The notes under the pieces were generated by a model. The model was not told the DNA's origin. It searched no databases and worked only from the letters and a program-made list of their open reading frames with translations. Made by a program: the position numbers and the translations under genes. From the NCBI GenBank assembly GCA_937875275.1, contig CALNCC010000124.1, positions 1 through 6,106 on the forward strand: a stretch of DNA of 6,106 bases, read 5' to 3'. Below are positions 1-6,106 of this stretch, one piece after another. Source of the stretch: an uncultured Dysgonomonas sp. (GTDB lineage Bacteria; Bacteroidota; Bacteroidia; Bacteroidales; Dysgonomonadaceae). Positions within the stretch are counted from its first letter, which is position 1; every line of letters starts with the position of its first letter.

Positions 1-785
1 GATGGGCTGGCAAAATTGAATTCATCGGTCAATTCCTTAATACTAAGATTCGTCGTCTTAAGCTGATTCTTCACATTGTTGAGGAGCATATGCGTAATCC
101 AATAATAAATGGGCTTTCCCAATACTTGTTTCACTGTAAAAGAGAGATGTTTGGGCGAAATACAAAGTTTATCAGCATAAAACGCTACTTCACGTTCCTG
201 TTTGTAATGTTCAAGGAGCAGTTTGTAGAAACGGTCTACCATGATCTCATTATTTGTTTTGGTCGGATTGGGCCTCACCAACTCAATTTCGTGATAGATC
301 GATTTGATTTTTACATTGAGTGCATTGATCAGATATTTATCAAATTCTCTGGAGCAACTTTCTGTAATAGATCTGCGTTGGTCATTGACAAAGTCGTGAA
401 AACGAATCAATTCCTGCATTTTTTCACTATCCACGATGAAGTATGGATATTTAGATAAATGGAAAAATATTTCATATTCGGAAAAGACTTCCTGATCGAC
501 TAATACTTCAGGCGGAACAAAGAAAGCTCTAACCCTTCTATTCGGGTCAACATCAATCAATTCAATTGTCGAGTTTGCACAGATCACCAAAACTGTATTC
601 TCTTTAGTTTGATATTTTTTAAAATTGATTAATAGTTTTGATTCTCCAACTTCAATTAAAGAAATCAGCAAGCCATCAATAATATAAGGATGATTAATTT
701 TAAAGTCCACCGTATTGAATGCACTGTCCCAAACAGCAAATCTATCCGTTGTATCTATTGACGAAAATTTGTCAAAACTCTTCAT
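1..785 (-). CDS. AraC-family transcriptional regulator, C-terminus cut by window edge
   Basis: The minus strand is open without a stop from the ATG at 783-785 to the left edge, giving 261 residues of a protein I expect to be about 290 long. Residues 1 to about 185 form a variable sensor-like domain with no motif I can assign. The last 65 residues are the AraC DNA-binding domain: first helix-turn-helix around 202-214 (FYADKLCISPKHLS), the linker VKQVLGKPIYYWI, then the second helix-turn-helix beginning LSIKELTDEFNFASP at 247-261. The missing tail would hold the usual FGxFFK-type recognition helix. This short-linker form is typical of Bacteroidota AraC proteins. An in-frame ATG at 846-848 would add 21 residues; I prefer 785 because AAAGGA lies just upstream. 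The gene is divergent from pbpC and AT-richer than it. The ligand and targets cannot be inferred; control of pbpC is possible but only a guess from position. Confidence 0.9.
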   Translation of the reverse strand, partial: MKSFDKFSSIDTTDRFAVWDSAFNTVDFKINHPYIIDGLLISLIEVGESKLLINFKKYQTKENTVLVICANSTIELIDVDPNRRVRAFFVPPEVLVDQEVFSEYEIFFHLSKYPYFIVDSEKMQELIRFHDFVNDQRRSITESCSREFDKYLINALNVKIKSIYHEIELVRPNPTKTNNEIMVDRFYKLLLEHYKQEREVAFYADKLCISPKHLSFTVKQVLGKPIYYWITHMLLNNVKNQLKTTNLSIKELTDEFNFASP

Positions 786-865
786 AATAAGTAGTCCTTT
801 AAGTTTGAGCAATTCCCTAAAAGTACTAAATATTGACGTAACTTTCATGTTTCTTCTGAATAATT

Positions 866-873
866 CAAATTTA
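866..873 (-). promoter_or_regulatory. Candidate Bacteroides-type -7 element for the AraC gene
   Basis: On the minus strand this reads TAAATTTG, a full match to the Bacteroides -7 consensus TAnnTTTG. It lies 17 bases before the alternative ATG at 848 and about 80 before the preferred ATG at 785. No clean TTTG is seen 19-21 bases further upstream, so the -33 element is weak or absent. An 8-mer with six fixed bases can occur by chance; orientation and position make it plausible. Confidence 0.4.
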
Positions 874-1041
874 ACTTGTTTATGAAGACAACAGAGTCAG
901 GCATAACGGACATTGCTGACTTCGCCTATGTATACAAAAAATGGCATAACATCTGTAACCCTTATTACCTTTTCCAAAAATGGTGGATGGGTTCAATATT
1001 TGCTAATTGGCACATCTGCTAATTTTGACATTATTTTCTGT

Positions 1042-1049
1042 TACCTTTG
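1042..1049 (+). promoter_or_regulatory. Candidate Bacteroides-type -7 promoter element for pbpC
   Basis: The sequence TACCTTTG matches the Bacteroides consensus TAnnTTTG completely. Transcription would begin a few bases downstream, around 1053-1057, leaving a leader of about 15-20 bases before the ATG at 1073. The -33 region is poor: TCTG at 1015-1018 is the nearest candidate to TTTG and sits slightly too far away. The element falls after the upstream in-frame TTG (1007), which argues that this TTG is not the real start. Confidence 0.5.
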
Positions 1050-1072
1050 CTACCATTGACGACAATGCGCAG

Positions 1073-3478
1073 ATGCAACAGCAACCAACAGACATATCTT
1101 TCTTGAAACGAAGCCTCGACTTCCTGCACCGAGTGTGGAGAAAATATCGGAATTCACGCAAGCGATATCAGATTGGCATACCTGTATGTTTTGTCTTGCT
1201 GGTGTGGTATGTATTCTGTTTGCCGTCGCCGCTTTTCGATGTGCCGTACAGCACTGTCGTCTCCGACCGTAGAGGCGAACTTCTGGGTGCGCGCATAGCC
1301 GACGATCATCAATGGCGTTTCCCCGTGAGCGATTCTATCCCGGAGAAATATAGCACCTGTGTTATTCAGTTCGAGGATCGCTATTTTCGCAGTCATTGGG
1401 GATTCAATCCCGTATCTATCCTGCGAGCCGTGAAGCAAAACGTGATGAACGAGCGGGTAGTGAGCGGAGCCAGCACATTGACTATGCAGACTATTCGTCT
1501 GTCGAGAAAAGAGAAGCGTACTTTCTTCGAAAAATTTATTGAAATCATTCTTGCCACCCGTTTAGAATTTGCCTGTTCGAAAGACGAAATCTTACGGATA
1601 TATGCTTCGCATGCTCCGATGGGAGGCAATGTGGTGGGCGTAGATGCCGCCTCGTGGCGTTACTTCGGGCACGATGCGGAAAATCTCTCTTGGGCAGAAG
1701 CCGCAACACTGGCAGTATTACCCAATTCGCCGGCAATGATGCATTTCGGAAAAAATAGAGATAAACTGCTGAGCAAAAGAAATCGCCTATTAAAAAGGCT
1801 GTGGGAGAACGGCACATTGAACGAGGTAGACTACGAACTTGCCATCTCCGAACCCTTGCCACCTCATCCGTTGAGCCTTCCGCAAGAAGCGCCACACCTT
1901 GTAGACCGTATAGCGAAAGACAAGAAAGGGCAGCATGTAACCACAACGATAGATATATACAGACAATCTCAAGTAGAGGACATCATGGAGCGATGGAACA
2001 GAGAGTTTTCGCAAAACGGAGTGAAAAACATAGCTGCAATAATATTAGATATCGAGACCAATGAAGTGGTAAGCTATTGCGGTAATGTGTATTATGATAA
2101 AAATATTTCGGGCAATCAGGTCGATGTTATACAATCGCCACGCAGTACGGGAAGCATACTCAAACCGTTTCTCTATTGTGCAATGTTGCAAGAAGGGCAA
2201 TTGCTGCCCAATCAACTGTTGGCAGACGTGCCGGTCAACTATAACGGTTTTGCACCACGCAATTTCAGTTTGCAATACGACGGTGCAACTCCGGCTTCGG
2301 AGGCTCTCGCCCGTTCGTTGAACATTCCTTTTGTGGTGTCGCTTCGCAAATATGGCGTTCAGAAGTTTCAAGGTTTACTCCACGATGCGGGGATGACGAC
2401 CCTGACCCGTTCGGCGGATAACTACGGACTATCTCTTATCTTGGGTGGTGCTGAGGGGAAATTGTGGGACGTCAGTTGCATGTATTTGCAGATGGCTCAG
2501 TTGCTAAACGACTACAACCATGAGGGGGAATATTATACACATCGGCAACCCCGATATATTCTATCCCAAAACGAAGAGGGTATAGAGCCGAATGCTCGCC
2601 CGCTATTCTCGGCAGGGGCAATATGGCATACCTTCGAGGCACTGACGAATGTGAATCGCCCCGAAGAAATAGACTGGAAAGCAATACCTTCGATGCAAAA
2701 GATAGCATGGAAGACAGGAACAAGCTTTGGCGCGAGGGATGGATGGGCTGTGGGACTGAACTCGAAATATGTTGTCGGCGTGTGGGTCGGCAACTCAGAC
2801 GGAGAAGGTCGTTCCGGACTGACCGGTGCACGCACTTCGGGATTGGTTATGTTCGACATATTCAACTCGCTGCCACACAGCAGATGGTATCAACAGCCGA
2901 CCTCCGACCTCCGACCTGTTTTGGTCTGCCGTGAAAGTGGAATGCTGAAAAGCATCAATTGTCCCGATTCGTCGATTGATACCTTGTTGGTCTGCAAAAA
3001 AGGTGTGGATGCAGACGTTTGCCCATACCACAGAATCGTTCATCTGTCCGAAGACATGAAGTATCAAGTATTTGAAGACTGTGCCGGAGCGAGAGGTATT
3101 ATGCACACATCGTGGTTTGTACTTCCTCCTTTGTGGGAGAATTTTTATCGTGAGCGCCACCCTGCGTATAAGACATTGCCTGCCTATTCGCCCGAATGCC
3201 AAAGAGATGACAACGCCAAGTTGATGGAGTTTATTTACCCTTTCTCCAATACGATCATAAACATGCCTAAACAGTTGGACGGAACAGAAGGTCAAGTCGT
3301 TTTCGAGTTAGCGCACCGATCGCCACGTAACAAGGTTTTCTGGCATTTAGACAGGGAATATATCGGCGAAACCAAAGATTTTCACAAGAAGGAATATAAG
3401 CCGACAAGAGGAGAACACCGCCTTACGGTTGTGGACGAGACCGGCGCGTCTGTTACGGTCAAATTCACGGTGAATTAA
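1073..3478 (+). CDS. pbpC: Penicillin-binding protein 1C (bifunctional transglycosylase/transpeptidase)
   Basis: This 801-residue inner-membrane protein with a periplasmic body is expected to polymerise lipid II and cross-link peptidoglycan peptides. A basic cytoplasmic tail precedes one membrane helix at about 34-51. The GT51 domain follows: EDRYFRSHWG at 101-110 (catalytic Glu101), GASTLTMQ at 132-139 (Met as in PBP1C), KFIE at 154-157 (probable second Glu157) and LEFACSKDEIL. The transpeptidase domain has SILK at 361-364 (nucleophile Ser361), SLN at 415-417 and KTGT at 547-550, so both activities look intact. A linker with Cys619, 630, 641, 650, 670 and 709 leads to a BiPBP_C-type beta domain at about 715-801. 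Length fits the family (E. coli PbpC is 770). The ATG at 1073 is chosen over an in-frame TTG at 1007 because a promoter element lies between them. An alpha-2-macroglobulin gene, often adjacent to pbpC, is not present here. Confidence 0.96.
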   Translation: MQQQPTDISFLKRSLDFLHRVWRKYRNSRKRYQIGIPVCFVLLVWYVFCLPSPLFDVPYSTVVSDRRGELLGARIADDHQWRFPVSDSIPEKYSTCVIQFEDRYFRSHWGFNPVSILRAVKQNVMNERVVSGASTLTMQTIRLSRKEKRTFFEKFIEIILATRLEFACSKDEILRIYASHAPMGGNVVGVDAASWRYFGHDAENLSWAEAATLAVLPNSPAMMHFGKNRDKLLSKRNRLLKRLWENGTLNEVDYELAISEPLPPHPLSLPQEAPHLVDRIAKDKKGQHVTTTIDIYRQSQVEDIMERWNREFSQNGVKNIAAIILDIETNEVVSYCGNVYYDKNISGNQVDVIQSPRSTGSILKPFLYCAMLQEGQLLPNQLLADVPVNYNGFAPRNFSLQYDGATPASEALARSLNIPFVVSLRKYGVQKFQGLLHDAGMTTLTRSADNYGLSLILGGAEGKLWDVSCMYLQMAQLLNDYNHEGEYYTHRQPRYILSQNEEGIEPNARPLFSAGAIWHTFEALTNVNRPEEIDWKAIPSMQKIAWKTGTSFGARDGWAVGLNSKYVVGVWVGNSDGEGRSGLTGARTSGLVMFDIFNSLPHSRWYQQPTSDLRPVLVCRESGMLKSINCPDSSIDTLLVCKKGVDADVCPYHRIVHLSEDMKYQVFEDCAGARGIMHTSWFVLPPLWENFYRERHPAYKTLPAYSPECQRDDNAKLMEFIYPFSNTIINMPKQLDGTEGQVVFELAHRSPRNKVFWHLDREYIGETKDFHKKEYKPTRGEHRLTVVDETGASVTVKFTVN

Positions 3479-3906
3479 TCTTCGTCTACCTCTTCGGTTC
3501 GGATATGTGGAGCAATTTCTTCATAGAGGCTTTCTCCTATCCCTTTTACATTCATTAGTTCGTCGGCGGTGTTGAATGCTCCGTTCAGAGTACGGTATTC
3601 CACAATACGCAATGCCATAGCCGAACCTATATTGGGAATTCTTTTCAGTTGGGTTGTATCTGCCCGGTTGATGTTTATGGTTTCTCCTACGTCCAATCTT
3701 GGTGGATATTCGTCGATTAATTGCTGCGTCTCGTTTACGAATAGTTGGAAAGACTTGCTATTATCCTCATCCGACACGGTGGTCGCCTTGAACGAAGGTC
3801 TGACGAGCAGGTATATAATGCACAGTGTGAATATTATCACTAATAAGGCGAGGATCGCCCGTTGGTCGGAACGGAAGATGTGGAAGTAGTCTTTCAATGA
3901 TTGCAT
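3475..3906 (-). CDS. ComEA-like helix-hairpin-helix protein, membrane-anchored
   Basis: This 143-residue protein has a short basic N-terminus, one membrane helix at about 17-36 (ILALLVIIFTLCIIYLLV), an acidic spacer, and a ComEA-type domain of two helix-hairpin-helix motifs: ININRADTTQLKRIPNIGSAMALRI region at 76-101 (hairpin PNIG 91-94) and ELMNVKGIGESLYEEI at 116-131 (hairpin KGIG 121-124). Positive charges before the helix predict the domain faces the periplasm. Family members bind double-stranded DNA without sequence specificity; ComEA itself pulls in DNA during transformation, but many short Bacteroidota homologues have no proven role. The start is set at the ATG at 3904-3906, since residues from an upstream in-frame ATG at 3978 read as translated AT-rich promoter DNA. 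Its stop overlaps the pbpC stop by 4 bases tail to tail. Family assignment is firm; a competence role is inference. Confidence 0.88.
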   Translation of the reverse strand: MQSLKDYFHIFRSDQRAILALLVIIFTLCIIYLLVRPSFKATTVSDEDNSKSFQLFVNETQQLIDEYPPRLDVGETININRADTTQLKRIPNIGSAMALRIVEYRTLNGAFNTADELMNVKGIGESLYEEIAPHIRTEEVDED

Positions 3907-4048
3907 ACCGTATCGAGAGTTGTGTTTCAGATGATAAAAATACAAGAAAATAAAATCTACTCCTATAAATCTACTCAAAGAATCAGGATTTGCTTAAATT
4001 AGCTGTCTGTTTCTATAAACAAAGGCACGATTCAAACTGTTTTTATAA
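3907..4048. other. Divergent intergenic region between comEA-like gene and yihY-like gene
   Basis: These 142 AT-rich bases must carry promoters for both neighbours. A 10-base direct repeat AAATCTACTC occurs at 3953-3962 and 3967-3976 with a 14-base period. On the plus strand a TTTG at 3989-3992 is followed after 21 bases by TATAAACA at 4014-4021; the spacing suits a Bacteroides promoter but the downstream box does not match TAnnTTTG. I see no full-match promoter or terminator on either strand. Confidence 0.45.
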
Positions 4049-5398
4049 ATGGTTGGGAGTAAACAGACTAAAAACATGATAGAGAAAATTAAGGACAAAA
4101 TACAGTGGCTCATTCGATTTTTAACCTACGATATTTGGCGGATCAACAGCAACGCGAGTGATGGCAGCGGCAAGAAAATAGGGCTGTACAACATACTCAA
4201 AACATTTATCCTTGCCATACGCAATATCAATGGATTGGAACTGAACACGCGTGCTGCCGCGCTTACTTACAAGACGTTGTTGTCTATCGTTCCTCTTCTT
4301 GCCGTTTTGTTTGCAATTGCCCGTGGCTTTGGATTTGAGGATATAGCAAAGAGCCAGTTGTTCAGTCTCTTCGAAGGGCAAAAAGAATTGTTGCAGAAAG
4401 CAATGATGTTGATAAACAGTTCGTTGGAATATGCGCAGAGTGGAGTGTTTATGGGTGTTGGTTTAGTGTTGTTGATATATACGGTAATCTCTTTGCTTTC
4501 GTCTATCGAAGACAACTTCAACACCATTTGGTTTCTGAAAAAAGGGCGAACCTATTTTCGTCAGTTTACCGATTACTTAGCTCTGATAATCATTGCACCC
4601 ATATTCTTGATTTGCAATGCAGGATTATCTGTTTTCTTAAGCCTGGCATCCGAAGCCTACATGATCGGGATTTTTGTAAGTCCTGTGGTCAAAGTCATTC
4701 CGTTTGTTATAACCATTTTTCTTTTCACATTCCTTTACGTCTATCTTCCAAACACGAAAGTCAAGTTCAGCGCGGCATTGCTGGCCGGTATTATTGTCGG
4801 GGTCGCTTTTCAGATTTTCCAGATGGTTTATATCAACGGACAGATATGGATTTCGAAATATCATGCCATTTATGGTGTTTTTGCAGCTTTGCCATTGTTG
4901 CTGTTGTGGTTGCAGCTATCGTGGTTTATGTGCCTGTTCGGAGTAGAGCTTTCGTTCGCTTATCAGAATGTGTCGAAATATAATTTCGAGCATGAGACAA
5001 AAAATATAAGCCGTCGCTACAACGACTTTGTTCTTCTGCTGATCACAAGTCTTATCATAAAAAGATTTGAGAAAGGAGAGAAACCATATACGGCAGACGA
5101 ACTATCTTTGCAGTACGAAATTCCGACAAAGTTGACAATAGATTCTTTATTCTTTTTGCAAGAGGTAGGCATTATTATAGAAACCCCGACGGAAGATGCT
5201 TTAGTGTCGGCTTACATTCCGGCGATCGACATCAACCGGATATCGGTCAGTTTCTTATTCGGGAAGATAGATCTGTATGGCTCTGAGGATTTCATGATTG
5301 GCGAGACAGAGGAACATGCCGGAGAGTGGCATAAAATATTGGAAATAAGAGAAAGTTTTGCCCAAATGCAGAGCGATGTGTTAGTAAAAGATTTATGA
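4049..5398 (+). CDS. YihY/BrkB-family inner-membrane protein (UPF0761)
   Basis: This protein of up to 449 residues has about six membrane helices (near 69-91, 132-155, 174-203, 211-233, 240-262 and 274-304). Family motifs are clear: AALTYKTLLSIVPLLAV at 70-86, DNFNTIWFLKKGR at 155-167, VYLPNTKVKF at 231-240, and YGVFAALPLLLLWLQLSW at 275-292 followed by FGVELSFAYQN. After the membrane part comes a soluble C-terminal region (about 320-449) that looks like a winged-helix segment (TADELSLQYEIPTKLTIDSLFFL). The family was once called ribonuclease BN by mistake; the real function is unsettled, with transport suggested. The start is uncertain: an in-frame ATG at 4076-4078, preceded by an A-rich ACTAAAAAC and giving MIEKIKDKIQWL, fits homologues as well as the ATG at 4049. 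The MATE gene follows 31 bases downstream on the same strand, so the two probably form an operon. Confidence 0.92.
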   Translation: MVGSKQTKNMIEKIKDKIQWLIRFLTYDIWRINSNASDGSGKKIGLYNILKTFILAIRNINGLELNTRAAALTYKTLLSIVPLLAVLFAIARGFGFEDIAKSQLFSLFEGQKELLQKAMMLINSSLEYAQSGVFMGVGLVLLIYTVISLLSSIEDNFNTIWFLKKGRTYFRQFTDYLALIIIAPIFLICNAGLSVFLSLASEAYMIGIFVSPVVKVIPFVITIFLFTFLYVYLPNTKVKFSAALLAGIIVGVAFQIFQMVYINGQIWISKYHAIYGVFAALPLLLLWLQLSWFMCLFGVELSFAYQNVSKYNFEHETKNISRRYNDFVLLLITSLIIKRFEKGEKPYTADELSLQYEIPTKLTIDSLFFLQEVGIIIETPTEDALVSAYIPAIDINRISVSFLFGKIDLYGSEDFMIGETEEHAGEWHKILEIRESFAQMQSDVLVKDL

Positions 5399-5433
5399 TT
5401 AATAATCGAAATGATATCCTCGCGTCGGAATGA
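5395..5433 (+). other. Possible 12-codon mini-ORF linking yihY-like and MATE genes
   Basis: An ATG at 5395-5397 overlaps the yihY-like stop as ATGA, reads MINNRNDILASE, and ends at TGA 5431-5433, which overlaps the MATE start ATG (5430-5432) again as ATGA. It bridges the whole 31-base gap. This arrangement would allow ribosomes ending on the first gene to pass to the next by successive re-initiation. No Shine-Dalgarno site is obvious. It may be chance; the peptide itself matches nothing I recognise. Confidence 0.25.
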
Positions 5434-6106
5434 AATCTCAAGAAAATAACGTACGCGACCTAACCGGAGGAAAAATATTCCGTACACTTCTTTATGTTGC
5501 ATTGCCGCTGATGGGAACCAGTTTCCTGCAAATGGCATACAACCTCATGGCTATGTCGTGGGTGGGAAGGCTTGGTACGGTAAGCGACCCCGAAATAGCG
5601 ACCAAATCAGAAGCCGTGATCGGTGCAATAAGTATGCTTATCTGGCTCACATCGTCTATTGCTTATTTGGCGATGATCGGCGGAGAGGTTGCTGTCGGGC
5701 AATGCATCGGAGCAAAGAAGATGAGACGGGCTTCGGCTTTTGCTTCACATACCACCACTACTGCGTTGGTGTTGGGCAGTCTGTGGACGCTCATCCTATT
5801 TATATTTGCACCGTATATACTGGGCTATTATCAGTTAGAGACTGAAATAACGGATATGGCGGTGTTTTATTTACGCATCATCTGCATTTGTTTGCCGTTC
5901 CAATTTCTTACCTACAATTTTTCGGGAATCTTCAACGGTGCAGGCAGAAGTGTCGTTCCTTTCCGCAACTATGCCGCCGGCTTGGTGCTGAATATGATTC
6001 TCGATCCTATACTGATGTTTTGGTGCGATCTGGGACTGTACGGTGCGGCAATAGGAACCACCGTGTCGCATTTGTTTGTCTTCTGTTTGTTCTTTTATCA
6101 GATTCG
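5430..6106 (+). CDS. MATE-family efflux transporter, N-terminal half (cut by window edge)
   Basis: The frame is open from the ATG at 5430 to the right edge, giving 225 complete codons, roughly half of a normal MATE protein (about 440-460 residues). These are inner-membrane antiporters that expel drugs or other organic compounds in exchange for Na+ or H+. The start is typical: DLTGGKIFRTLLYVALPLMG (10-29), then QMAYNLMAMSWVGRLG in helix 1 (34-49), IGGEVAVGQCIGAKK (83-97) around helix 2, FQFLTYNFSGIFNGAGRS (157-174) and LVLNMILDPILMF (185-197) with Asp192. About six helices are visible, one N-lobe. An oddity is Ala41 where most MATE proteins carry a conserved helix-1 Asp. The gene follows the yihY-like gene by 31 bases with no terminator between. 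An ATG at 5411 is out of frame. The substrate cannot be told. Confidence 0.93.
   Translation, partial: MKSQENNVRDLTGGKIFRTLLYVALPLMGTSFLQMAYNLMAMSWVGRLGTVSDPEIATKSEAVIGAISMLIWLTSSIAYLAMIGGEVAVGQCIGAKKMRRASAFASHTTTTALVLGSLWTLILFIFAPYILGYYQLETEITDMAVFYLRIICICLPFQFLTYNFSGIFNGAGRSVVPFRNYAAGLVLNMILDPILMFWCDLGLYGAAIGTTVSHLFVFCLFFYQI

Larger units (their letters stand above)
786..1072. other. Divergent intergenic control region between araC-like gene and pbpC
   Basis: This stretch holds no convincing gene. It contains oppositely directed TAnnTTTG elements (866-873 minus, 1042-1049 plus), a pair of GGCATAAC direct repeats (900-907 and 943-950), an 8-base palindrome TGTATACA at 929-936, and a near-perfect 10-base direct repeat TTTGCTAATT / TCTGCTAATT (999-1008 and 1015-1024). 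No hairpin followed by a T-run is obvious. It is the only place from which both flanking genes can be controlled. Confidence 0.6.

Noticed and set aside
90..458. Plus-strand open frame of 122 codons
   Set aside because: It lies wholly antisense to the AraC gene, which has clear helix-turn-helix motifs; its translation shows no family features.
974..983. CCAAAAATGG short inverted repeat
   Set aside because: The arms are only three bases, with no T-run or promoter relation, so it is not a credible terminator or operator.
1025..1053. TTGACA at 1025-1030 as a sigma-70 -35 box
   Set aside because: At 17 bases downstream the -10 would be TGCTAC, a poor match, and the Bacteroidota primary sigma factor does not favour this consensus; the TAnnTTTG element nearby is the better candidate.
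1154..3295. Several open frames of 70-170 codons on both strands inside pbpC
   Set aside because: They are out-of-frame shadows of pbpC, whose frame carries all catalytic motifs; their translations are rich in Arg, Cys and His with no domain.
3907..3978. N-terminal extension of the ComEA-like protein to an ATG at 3978
   Set aside because: The extra 24 residues translate AT-rich intergenic DNA with a tandem repeat, and the ATG at 3906 gives the normal tail-helix-domain layout.
4528..4983. Plus-strand open frame of 151 codons within the yihY-like gene
   Set aside because: It overlaps the membrane-helix coding frame in another phase and lacks any recognisable domain.
5558..5845. Plus-strand open frame of 95 codons within the MATE gene
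   Set aside because: It is a shifted-frame shadow of the MATE frame, which is open to the window edge and has the family motifs.

Overview
The window reads as chromosomal DNA of a Bacteroidota (Bacteroidales-like) bacterium. Three things support this: the protein families and their sequence style (a Bacteroides-type AraC regulator, a penicillin-binding protein 1C with a cysteine-rich C-terminal part, a short membrane-anchored ComEA-like protein), the lack of strong Shine-Dalgarno sites before most starts, and two good matches to the Bacteroides -7 promoter element TAnnTTTG. The genus cannot be fixed from the sequence alone.

Layout. (1) Positions 1-785, minus strand: an AraC-family transcription regulator whose last part runs off the left edge; it is visibly AT-richer than the rest. 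(2) 786-1072: a divergent control region with back-to-back promoter-like elements and short direct repeats. (3) 1073-3478, plus strand: pbpC, a bifunctional glycosyltransferase/transpeptidase with all expected catalytic motifs. (4) 3475-3906, minus strand: a small inner-membrane protein with a ComEA-type helix-hairpin-helix domain, convergent with pbpC and overlapping its stop by 4 bases. (5) 3907-4048: a second divergent control region. (6) 4049-5398, plus strand: a YihY/BrkB-family inner-membrane protein. (7) 5430-6106, plus strand: the N-terminal half of a MATE-family efflux transporter, cut by the right edge and very probably co-transcribed with the YihY gene.

Apart from the regulator, every gene encodes a membrane or cell-envelope protein: wall synthesis, periplasm-facing DNA binding or competence, a membrane protein of unsettled function, and drug/ion antiport. 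I see no mobile element, CRISPR array, RNA gene or toxin/defence cassette, and no convincing new system. The points most worth checking are a replaced conserved Asp in transmembrane helix 1 of the MATE protein, a 12-codon mini-ORF linking yihY to the MATE gene through two ATGA overlaps, and a false signal peptide created if pbpC is started at an upstream TTG.
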